Shown here: one piece after another, positions 52,230 to 62,319 of the stretch
Position numbering within the stretch: position 1 is the stretch's first letter
Layout: the number at the start of each line of letters is the position of its first letter
From: Turritopsis dohrnii
Lineage: Eukaryota; Cnidaria; Hydrozoa; Anthoathecata; Oceaniidae
Assembly (NCBI GenBank): GCA_027922465.2
Contig: BQMF02000037.1
Location: 992,001-1,056,000, forward strand
Length of the DNA: 64,000 nt
Direction of reading: 5' to 3'
Program-made: the position numbers and the translations under genes
The notes under the pieces: generated by a model
Told to the model about the DNA's origin: nothing
The model's database searches: none
What the model saw: only the letters and a program-made list of their open reading frames with translations

Positions 52230-55200
52230 ATGACAACTTTATTCGAAGACGCAGATAATGCTAACCCACCTTCCCCTTCGTTAGACATTCTGGATACACC
52301 ATCCTTGAAGAATGATTTAGACAATGAAAGGAAAGAAACCGCATCTGTTTCTACTTCAACTTCCGTGGAAATAAGTGGTGGTATGTTTTTTAGATATATA
52401 CATATTTTTTGATAACTCTGCAATAGAATTGAGTGAAGCATCTAGTGATGTATAACTTCTCAAATTTCGCTTCAGTATTTATTTGGACTTATTTAAGTAT
52501 AAACGTTCCTTAATTCCCTTATAATGTTAAGAAATTATCTAAAAAAGTTTTAAAATACTTTCATTATCATCTGAAACGTTTTTTGGAGAAAAAAACAAGA
52601 TAGGACAAAAAGGACAAACGTTATTTTGGCTTTAAGTATACGAATCATAATATTTTTAATATAGTGATATACATCCCATATAATGGGCAAATATCTAGAA
52701 ACAAGAGCCATATGGCACAAAACTGTAGCACCATTTCAAATCGCAAATATACAAACGAAATAGATCTAAACTTAAACTAATCCTACATGAAACTTTGTCA
52801 ACTACTGCATATCTTGTAATGCAGGGCCGTCGGAATTTTCAGAAACTTAAAAGTGCCCTTTTTGTGATGAAGGCTTCTTCGATAGGAAAGAGTTTTCTCA
52901 CATTCTGTTACGGTAATCCTATCGAACAATTTAGAAAAAAGAATTATGGCAGACGGTTTCTACATTTGGTTGCTTTCGAACTAACTTCTGTATTTTTAAT
53001 CTCCAACTGAATATGAGAACCAGCTAATTGAGTTCAATCTTTTTATGTGGAATTCTATGGAAATCAGAAATTGTTCTCCTTTTTCTTTTTCTTTCATGAG
53101 AGGTAAAAGTAAAAGACCGTTTAGTTTGTGAAAAGTAGAGACGTGAATGCTGTGTAGAAGTAGAAGTCGTTACATTATAATTTGTTGACACAGACCTGTA
53201 ATTTAATGATTAAACAACCGACTGGTAGCCTTGTGGTAGAGTGCTCGCTTCCTGTTCGGGAGGTCGCGGGTTCAATCCCCGACCGAGTCATGCCAGCGAC
53301 TATAACAGTGTGAATCAATCCTCTCTGCTTAGCACTCAGCAAGAGAGTAGGAATAATGTCTAGGGTGGTTGTCTAGTTGAGCGGTTCCTGTCATTACAGC
53401 TTCCGTAGCCCAAATGGGGGCTTTAAATGCTCTAGGACCTCCTTCGCAGGACCCTCATTGATAACAGTACCTTACGGAACTGAAGAGGCTATCCTGGGTA
53501 AACATTCGTAAATAAATAAATAAATAAATAAATAAACATTTATTACTAACATGCCTAGTAGAAAACGTATAAATCAAAAACCAGGTTACCACTTAAAAGG
53601 CAATGTCCAATAAGATATTCTGTAGAGGAAGCGCCTTCCGAATTCCCAACCACTATAGAAGGCCATTATCGACAAATTTGCTTCAATCTGCAATTTTTAT
53701 GGAGATGATTTGAACAAAAATAATCTTGAAACACAGCTGTCGACGCTTGGGACGCTTCTTCAAGGTTGCCATTGATGATCGATGTACCATTCATAATAAA
53801 AGAAATGCGCAAGTTGTCAAAAGCACAGAAAGTTTTGTTTTCAGAAGTTGTAACTTTGATCAAGTTACTTTTGCTTGCTCCAGCAACAAATGCTGTCAAT
53901 GAAAGGTCTTGTTCAACTCTCAGAAGAATCTTCGCACTACCATGACTCAAAATCGACTTAACCATTGTATGATTTTAAATACCTATAAACAAGCGCTCAA
54001 AGAACTTAATTTAATAGATAATAGCAAACGAGTTCTGCCGGGAAAACGACACAAGGTTAAACACATTTGGAAAATTTGTTGATAAAGACATTCCCCAGCA
54101 ATTTAGTAAGAAGATGTCAGTAGCGACACAAACTCTGTAGCTTGTACTTTTAACTGTCTTCACTGTTTTTAAACAATGTTATTACGCCCTACGGGATTTT
54201 AACGTCGTGAAAATGGATTGTGCCCTTTGGACTCTTTGCCCCTCCAAAGTTAAAGACCTTCCGACGGCCCTGTAATAGCAATTTACCTTTAGAAAGTGCA
54301 AATAAGGCTTGACCAGAAACTATTTGATACAAACAAAAAAATATGCACAATGCGTGAACTGTAACCATCAGTTTTTTTTTATAAAAAAGAAACTGCATAA
54401 CTGAACTTTTAGGGCTTCATTGATAAAAGGATGACAAAAACATTTTGGTGCAAAAAGGTTTGTGGGGGAGGGGGGGACAGAACCCAGCTGTGATTTAAAA
54501 CACTTCCCATTCACCATTTCATTATTTTACTTTTTGTCAACTGAAAAGAGATTTATTTTGATAAAATACAAATTGTCACCAAAAATGTTGTTACTTATCA
54601 CCCAGACGGGGCTTGCACAGTTTCTTCTGAAGATTGATTTTGCATGAATTTATTTCTTTACCTCGACTGTTTGACAGAGAATTTCGATATTTGCAATTTT
54701 CTGAATTCTTGAAACGTTTTCTCTTATGTTAGAATGTTTGTTTGGCTGTCCAACGAAAACTGTTATAATCTTTTTATATGAAAAATTTTTGGTTCGCATA
54801 TGCAAAATATACAACAAAAAATTACATTTTGTTGATACATAATATTTTTCTAAAAACATTTATCTGCATAATGTCCCAGCTTTTTGTTTTCTAAGAAATG
54901 AAACATAAGACTTTAACAATCACATAGCCACAGTTCCCTGGTGCACTTCCCTATCAGCTACCTCTTAACTGGCCATGAGTTGCTGATATCTGTGCTGGAT
55001 TGTTAACCAACTTTTTTCGGAATTCAAGCTGAAGCACAATGTCTTGTCATTAAGGAACGAAAATGACATTTTAGTGCATTCAAACCATCTTGAAAGTGGA
55101 GATGCTACCTTGGTGGAATAGTCTATAAGTTCTGCAAGGCAATACACTGAACAATTCAAAATGCACCTCCTTTACTTTTCCACCTTACGTTTCTTAAAAG

Positions 55201-58200
55201 TTTGATGCAACTGCTAGTTGATGCAAACACAGTATAAGATTAAGTTACTTCCTCTTAATTACAGGTACTTTGTATACAGTTGGTAATGGTGGTCAAATAC
55301 AACAGGTCATTACGCCCAGTGAGTCTGGAACATTAACAGCTGTGACAGTAGAAGCTGCTCCTCAAGATGGTTCCAGGTACTATTATCCTGCTGTTGCCAA
55401 TGATGGAAATCAAGGAGGTGCGTACATTCTAGGGATTTAACTGAAGATTTTTTTCACTTGACAGAAGCATTTTTTGGTGATAGGGTATTTACTTTTCAGG
55501 TTGCAGTATGTTTTTCTGATATTTCTTTCTTTTTTTTTTTTACTTTTAATTCACTTATGTGTATTAATAGAATTTATCCATTTTATGTACCATGTTCCAG
55601 GAAATTAACAAGGCACAGTTAATTTGTAAACCATTTTGCTATACAAGTTTGACATTATATATGCTTTGTCTGAAGAACTACATACATACTTATCCTGTTC
55701 CTTGATAAAGGCTACAGAAGCTGGGACAAACACTTAGCAGCTGATCACTGGGTGTATTAATACTGCTATAGTTTTGTTAACATGACTCAGGCTGGGCTGA
55801 ACCAGCTGCCCCCTGAAGAAGACTTCTGCCATAAGGTTACCAATCGTTTTAGTTTTTTGGTTGAAATAACTTAATACTCTCAGTTAAGCTAGTTCGTACT
55901 AGTAAAGTTGTATGGGTATTTCTTTTGAGCTAGTTTTGGGATCAATTTTATGTCTCTTGTTAATTTCCTTGAACAAGGTATATATAGTTTAGTCTTTACT
56001 ATTGAATAATACTGTTTATTTCTGAAATCAGTAATTTAAATCAATTTTACATATGATAATTTTTGAAGATTAAGATATAACAAAAAAAGAAAGATGCAAA
56101 AGCAACATAATGACGTGGTCTGTAAGAAGAGGATGAGATTGTATGACATGCAAATGTGTGAATGCTATTGAAAGTGATTTCAGGGAAAGGTCGTTGAATA
56201 TGTTCATTAGTCTTGAAAATAAGTGATTCCCCAAGCACAGGGTTGCCACTATGGCTGGAAAAAGTACCTCTTTTAGGATTGTGGCTGGTAAGGCAAAACA
56301 TGTCTTTTTCTACTATGATGGCTGGAAAAGTTGGAAAACTTTTTATCGACAAGTTTTAGAATTTATTTTCATTAATACTGCAAGTATATCCTGAAGGACC
56401 AAGAATAAGTTTTTTAGCATGTATGTTAGAAATTAATTCATTTATTAGTTTTCTTGGTATCCAGTTAAACCTGCTAAAACGACTATTTTTTGTCTGGCTG
56501 ACCATCTTATTTTAGTCTGCCAACTGAATAATCTATAAAATTACCACTGTAGAAAACCATCTTCCAAAAACTACTAATATTACAACTTTTTGACTGTCTT
56601 TAGCATGTTTGACTGTTGTTGGAAAGGTACAGCCTAAAGGACTGTACAAACTCAGATTGAAATTTGCTTCTTCATACTGAACTTCTAATGTTTTCAGTTC
56701 TGTTTCAGATGCTCATTTTAGATTGCTTCCTCTTATAAGTAGCGGCATATCATTTTCTTTTGCGATGCTTTTTCAATGACCAAGAAATGAAGACCCTTGT
56801 GCAGTTTCTGACAACTGCACAATTAATTTTGTTATTCCAGCACCGAACTAAAACAACCATTTCACACTCCTGATCTTTTTCACTCAAACTTTCATCGAAG
56901 GATATGCAATAAATGTGAGACCTCTAACATATTTGATCGAAAATAAGGGGCTATACCATGGTTGATTACTTATGTGAGCTTAGTCCGAACTTGTGAACTT
57001 GTCATACATTGTTAAGAAAACTCAATCAATTCTCTCACTTACCAACTCTTACTCCATTTACGTTGGAATTTATAATACAATTCTCAAGTCCCGGCTGAAA
57101 TTTTGTATACTATAAAGAATCAAAAAGATGGAAAAAAATACATTTTTGCTTGAAAATGGCTGGAAAATGAGTTTTAATAAAAGTGGCAACTCTGCATCAA
57201 GCGTAGGGGAATTTTTCTTCCATGCTTCGTGGATCTCATCAAATATTTACTTTAAGCTGTAATGGTCCACTGTAATAGGAAAAACTGTGACTTATAATAC
57301 TGTATAGAAAATACTGTTGTAGACGGTGTTGTTTCCGTAATATACTTTCAAGAGATCACTAGTAAGTCATGTGTTGTTTGTTCCCGTCGAACTTATTTGT
57401 TACGTACCATTATTTTTATCAGGACAATTCTACGTGATGATGTCACAGGATGTTATTCCAGTCACCGGCAATTCTGGTCCTCGAATTATAGCACCGCGTG
57501 CACAGAACTTAACACCGTGAGTGTTTTCAGTTACATACCTCTTTCAAAGGATTGTTTCTTTTGGGCTTTTTTTATATGAAAAGGTTTGTGTGGATGACAT
57601 CTGCATTTCTATTGGTTTGATTTTAGTATTGGTGATGGAACGTTTGCTGTAGAGCAGACCGATGAACCGATGTCGATGCATTTACGGTATGACCTTCGAT
57701 TTAATACCGCGTAATTCAATTCACCCTTATTAATAATGGACGTCTTTCAGTGAGTTATGGAAAGGTTTTCTGGAAGCGAAATTGTTCCATGAGACATCAG
57801 TACGCTGTCTATTGAACTTAGAAACGACGCGACGGATGTAGTGATGTGAGTCATGGAAAAAATCTATTTCAGTATTTCGTTTTTATTTAGAAAAGTAGAA
57901 ACGACCCGTTCATCACGTGACGAAAGGAGAAGAGCTACGCATAATGAAGGTCAGCCATGACTTTCAAGAAAATCCTATGGGCGAAGGGAAGGGTTTGCTG
58001 AAAACTAGTAGAAGATTTGACCAAGCAATTCTAAGAATAGTCCCCTTTCTTTTGGGTTCTCATTGGTTTGTAAAATGTTTTGAGCTTGACCTACCATGAT
58101 TTTCCGCGCATCTGATATGAAAAGTCGTCCAAAAGTCACTGCGATGAAGAGCATTTATGTATATTTCTATAGAAATGTCCTCCTTCATAGTGATTTTTCA

Positions 58201-58645
58201 TCAAATTCTTATCACCACTGAGGGTATAGTTAAGGGAGCGAATAATTTTCTTCAATGTTGTGTTATTAACGATGCAGGCGTTCGTCTGGGTATTCATAAT
58301 TGTTTTATTCTCATTATAGTTGAAAGGAGACGTCGCGACAAAATTAACACCTGGATTATGAAGATCGCCGCTGTCGTTCCTGATTGTCAGATGGACCAAT
58401 CAAAACAGGGCACGAGTAAAGGTGGCGTTTTATCGAAAGCGCTCGATCATATCATAAAATTGCGTAATGAAAACGAACGAATGCGTATGACCATCAAAGA
58501 ACAGGAACGCATTCTTGTCGAAAACCAAGTATTACGTCAGCAAGTTGAGAAACTTCGCCAAAATCAAATGCTGCAAGCTAACATGGCGCCGTTACGACAG
58601 AGCGAGACACTTGAACATACGGAACGCAAACTTGAAACCGATTAA
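52230..58645 (+). CDS. USF1: Upstream stimulatory factor (USF1/2) bHLH-leucine-zipper transcription factor, 6 exons
   Basis: Binds CACGTG E-boxes as a dimer. Exons 52230-52380, 55265-55417, 57423-57516, 57627-57686, 57891-57949 and 58320-58645 (all GT-AG) join to 280 aa. RYYYPAVANDGNQGGQFYVM followed by MSQDVI corresponds to the USF-specific region (human GQFFVMMSPQEVL), and IIAPRAQ to SIAPRTH. The basic region is RDERRRATHNEVERRRRD (about 162-179), with the E-box-contact residues H170, E174 and R178. The helix-loop-helix is DKINTWIMKIAAVVPDC ... SKGGVLSKALDHIIKLR, followed by a leucine zipper (LVENQVLRQQVEKLRQ). USF1 and USF2 are vertebrate duplicates, so this is a pro-orthologue. Intron 1 is about 2.9 kb and contains a hAT-like element; intron 5 carries hairpin copy 5. 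Confidence 0.95.
52822..54272. mobile_element. hAT-like element in USF intron 1, with transposase remnant
   Basis: Starts CAGGGCCGTCGGAA and ends with the exact complement TTCCGACGGCCCTG, 1451 bp apart. Inside, on the minus strand (53666-53965), a frame reads SILSHGSAKILLRVEQDLSL, resembling the C-terminal dimerisation block of hAT-type transposases (SLSHGNADVERGFS). The rest of the transposase is missing. The immediate flanks do not show a clean 8-bp duplication (GTAAT occurs on both sides). A SINE is inserted in it. Confidence 0.65.
53220..53540 (+). repeat. tRNA-derived SINE
   Basis: The 5' part (53220-53290) has tRNA-like promoter boxes: TGGTAGAGTGCTCG (box A type) and GGTTCAATCCC (box B), with partly pairing ends (GACTGGT ... 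ACCGAGTC). A unique body of about 220 bases follows and a tail of AAATAAAT repeats closes it at about 53535. This is the build of a tRNA-derived SINE. It lies within the hAT-like element of USF intron 1. Confidence 0.8.
56238..57194. mobile_element. 957-bp inverted-repeat element in USF intron 2
   Basis: Starts CAGGGTTGCCACTATGGCTG and ends with complementary AAGTGGCAACTCTG; ATGGCTGGAAAA words recur just inside both ends. Flanks share CAAGC nearby. The CAGGG terminus suggests a hAT-type non-autonomous element. No transposase frame. Confidence 0.7.
58120..58208. repeat. Hairpin repeat family, copy 5
   Basis: Contains GTCACTGCGATGAAGAGCAT and CCTCCTTCATAGTGATTTTT. It lies in USF intron 5, about 110 bases before the bHLH exon. 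Confidence 0.7.
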
Positions 58646-59275
58646 ATGCGCTTCGTGAACATTCGTGACAGCTCTGCTCATTCTTGGAAGACTAAAAGAA
58701 AAAGAAAACAATCTTGCGAATTAAAATAGTCAACCTTAGAGAAGCCAACGAAAACTTAGTTGCTTTCTGTTCTTCGAAAAATCTCCTTCTCTTTTATGAA
58801 AATTTCAAATCATGTGTGGCCATGGTGAAGTTGTTTTCTAACTGTTGGTAAAACAGTGCAGATTGGGGACGAAGTTATCAAAGGCTTTTTCATGAAGACA
58901 CGTTATCATATGATGGTAGATTTAATTGAGAATTGACTTGGCGGAAGTAACAATCTTTTACGTAGATGTTTTATTCTTTCGGTAATTTATGGCTGCTGAT
59001 AAAAAGCTTTATTGTACATAGTATGAAATATGGTGTATTTACAATAATTTCCAAATATAAAATGGCTCTTCATGCGTATTTATACCTCGACATACTTCGA
59101 GCTTCAGCTCTCCAGAATTATATGTTTTTGTAACCCTGTCACCTGAAAAAAAGTCCTGGATTTTGCCGAACCGAAATTGTTTGGCTCTAAATCTTTGCGA
59201 GACGCAGTGAGACGTCTAAAATTTACCGTTAGTTCGTTTACATAAAACACGTATTTCAAATGTATTTCAAACTTT

Positions 59276-60259
59276 TTACATCTCGCTGCAATTACTGTTT
59301 TGGTGATTATTCTTATTGTTACTTAAAGTTGTGTTACTCTTATTAAAAGCAACTTCACTTGCGACTCTGTTCGAATTACTAATTGATCTCGATAACGTTC
59401 GTTTTTGAATCCAAACGCGAACTTTTCTGTTAAAATGAATGAGTAGCAGGGCATTAACACTTGCGTTCATAAAAGTTATTGTCCCTGTCAAGTACTGAAG
59501 AAATACTGCAATTTGATTGGTTGGCCAAATTTTGTGAAGAATTGAAGCAATCAGGTACGGTATGTAGAAAGTAAAGACAGTTAAAATAAGTATTGATGAA
59601 AGTTTGGTAACTACAATATCTGCCTTCGAAAGAATGTTACTTTGAGAAGTATTTACTTTGTGGCGTCGCATTATAAGAATCGATTTTCCATAGAGCACCC
59701 AGACACTTATGACTGCCATCCAATCTAGCGCCACTAGACTCATTTCCGCTTCACCAATGTACCCGTAGATTGTTGCCAAGCATTTTAACGAGACCAAAAC
59801 GAATGTCAAAAATGGTGTAGAGATCATAAATCTCTTGATTTTTCGAAGACGCATATTCCGTTCGGGTTTGGTCAAATACCGAACTGTGACATATCGATCG
59901 TAGGATAGAAGCATCAGTGTATAAATAGAAGAGATCGGGAAATAGAAAATCAGAAATTCTGCCACAATATGCAAGTTGTAGTGTTGATCTTGGTGAAACC
60001 AACCACACATAAGCGCTGCAAATGGATTTGTTAGTAACCCAGTAAATAAATCGTACACATTCATCATAAACACTAACTTCATCGACGTGTTGTGAAGTTG
60101 ATGCGTTTTCCATAACGCAATGATAACTACTGTATTTAAAAGGACGTTAGATGCACTAAGCAAAACATCAATTACTGTCAGTATTAACTGTTGCTGTTTG
60201 TTTAAAAGGAAAATATCGCTAAAAAATGTCTTTGCTGTGCTAGATTCGTTTAATTTCGT
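59276..60259 (-). pseudogene. Rhodopsin-like GPCR, proximal copy, initiator ATG changed to ACG
   Basis: The minus-strand frame corresponds codon for codon to the intact gene at 62678-63607, but the initiator codon is ACG (60257-60259) instead of ATG. No ATG lies between it and the upstream in-frame TAA. The first in-frame ATG is inside transmembrane helix 2 (MKLVFMMNVYDLF). The rest is open through seven helices, with SYDRYVTVRYLTKPERN after TM3 and NASVNALLLIHFN in TM7. The C-tail is about 18 residues longer than in the other copy (ends NNHQNSNCSEM). It is probably non-functional, unless an ACG start or a spliced leader exon supplies initiation. Confidence 0.8.
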
Positions 60260-60293
60260 ATTCGAAAGCTGTGTTGTTACACTACCCTTGTAC

Positions 60294-60325
60294 CAGGGAT
60301 ATGTTTAAGCTTTAACATATCCCTG
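60294..60325. mobile_element. 32-bp palindromic insertion with 7-bp target duplication
   Basis: CAGGGATATGTTTAAGC and its continuation to CATATCCCTG form a near-perfect palindrome. It is bordered on both sides by CTTGTAC (60287-60293 and 60326-60332). The other tandem copy has the empty site (CCCTTGTACAGATC at about 63631), so this is a precise insertion. Confidence 0.8.
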
Positions 60326-60659
60326 CTTGTACAGATCTTGTTCAAATGAATTGTGTACAGGTGGATAACTTTTCCTTTTCTTTAGAATGGTGTTTGCCAA
60401 CTTCGTGCCTTGGTAAATGTTAAAGATCCTGAGTTCGAGTATTAAAGCACTGTTTCCACGATCGATTGTCTTTATAAGCAAATGTATTTAATAGGCCGAT
60501 GAAGGCGGTCAATTTCATCTTAATTTCTCCAGAGTTTTAATGCCTTAACCGAGGACTACAAATATAATTCAATATGAATAATATAAGTGATTGTATCCCC
60601 TCCCCTCTTCACTCAACTTTTTTCCATCACAAATATTATTACCGGACTATCTCTTTAGG

Positions 60660-62310
60660 GGGGTTTACACTAAAAAGTCAAATTTTGGGTCACAACTCAT
60701 TAATTTTTCATGACAGCGTTGACTTTTTGATGTACAATTTAAATTTAAAAGCCTTAAAATACCGGCTTGAAAAAAAATTTTTTCAAGAATGTTAACGTGT
60801 AAATCCCCCTGTAAAATACGACCTCTTGAAATTTGCCCATGTAATCAATGCTTTAGATTACCTACAATTTTCAATTAGCAGCACGTATTCAAAATGGTCC
60901 AAATATAAACCTATTGAAATGTGTATTAAATAAAAGAACAACGCGAATTATCTTGAGACAACAGGTGTGAAGGATCATGGAAACAAAGAAATGTTTGTTG
61001 TAAAACCAACAATATTTTGATATTCCAAAAAGCTAAGCCTTCAGTGATTCTGCTATCTATGCAAAGTTTAAGAAGTTTAAGTGACAAGTTCGTGGGTGAG
61101 AATCTGAATAAAAGGTTTCAAGAACACAGCAACAATAATTGCTGTTGGTAATTTCTAACGAAATTTTTGTCCTCATCCTATAGTACACAACCAAGGTCTA
61201 ACCTTAGTAGTAATGTTGCTTAAAAAATGACAATTTTTAAGTAGTAATGTTGCTTAATTTGTTGCTAAGTATTAATTGAAAATATGTATATGCCACGTTT
61301 TGAAAATCTTTGTGTACCTATTAGTTCTTTAATTAAAGTATAAAGTCTCGGACATTCAAATCATCACATGTGGAGCGCATAACCTAGTACTGCAACCTAA
61401 CGTATTAAATTATAAAAATGTGCTGTAGCCATACTACGCTGCATCAATTCCAAATTTCATTTTGCTATTTTATCAAACATTCTAGTAGTACTGCTGCGTA
61501 ACGTTTTGAGAAAATTTACTACTATTGCTAATAAACGTGTTTCTTATAAAAAAAAACCCCGTCTATCTTAAGTCCCCTTTTATTGGTTACTAAAGGCGGT
61601 AAATTTGACATCTCTTACGTAGAGTGATTCGATTCAGACTGTCATAATCACTGGCTTAACATAAATCCAGCTGTCGCATTTCAGCCTCCCAATTCAACAT
61701 ACTGACATAAGTTTCCATTCTATATATGTGTATCTGACAGGTCGTTACCAATACTTAAAAATGGGTTGAAAACACTTACAATTTGAACAAATAAGGCTAA
61801 GCCTTAATCTTACTCTCACTAACCGAGACAAATTTCACAAGATTTGCACCGTAATGTCTGATGGTAACGATTTGTCAGTCGAACATATTATTACCTTCTG
61901 GCTAATAGAAGTCATAGTTGCAGCGAACATATTCAATTGAAATTCAAGAAATCAGAAAACTATACATAATGCGTTATCTCTGATGAATATAGAAAATAAA
62001 TCTACAAACACTTTCCTGGAAGAAAGATTCAATAAAATTTCTGACCGTATAAAAAAATGGTCAAATTTTGTTGAGTGGGAACTTTTGTTTTCAATGAAAC
62101 AAATGCGTGAACAGGATAGTGTTTTTGCTTCGATATCATTTGAGAGCGTGCTGTTATGAAAGGCCAAAACCCATGCAGGTCTTGATGCCATTCTGACGCG
62201 AGATATCCATATCACCAGAACATCATTGTCGTCAGCGAAGTTGATCATCTGGTAAAGGTAAGAAAGCCGAGAAAACTTTCCTTGTGCAAACTTCTCAGAT
62301 AATTCAGCTT
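60660..62310. other. Spacer between the tandem GPCR units
   Basis: No recognised gene. Contains the second copy of the TTATAAGCAAC-family element (61186-61562). The minus frame at 61952-62248 is not ATG-initiated in a convincing context and matches nothing I know. Confidence 0.4.
61186..61562. mobile_element. Non-autonomous DNA element, TTATAAGCAAC family, copy 2
   Basis: Inverted relative to the copy at 7965-8280. Shares AACCAAGGTC near the left edge, AATGTTGCTTAA, GACATTCAAATCATC, ACCTAGTACTGCAACCTA, TGTGCTGTAGC, GAGAAAATTTACTA, and a right end TTCTTATAAAAAAAAACCCC. Non-coding. Confidence 0.7.
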
Positions 62311-62319
62311 ATAATTAAT

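Larger units (their letters stand above)
58860..60655. repeat. Proximal copy of a tandem duplicated unit carrying a GPCR gene
   Basis: Matches about 62320-63966 in the same orientation, from GATTGGGGACGAAGTTATCA on the left to ATTATTACCGGACTATCTC on the right. The match covers the whole receptor frame and both flanks. Identity by eye is high in the coding part and lower, with indels, outside it. Confidence 0.85.

Noticed and set aside
53220..53290. Functional tRNA gene
   Set aside because: Boxes A and B are present but the acceptor stem is imperfect, and the sequence continues into a SINE body and AAAT tail.
59751..60113. 120-codon minus-strand frame overlapping the GPCR
   Set aside because: Shadow of the receptor frame; its sequence follows the receptor codons in another register.
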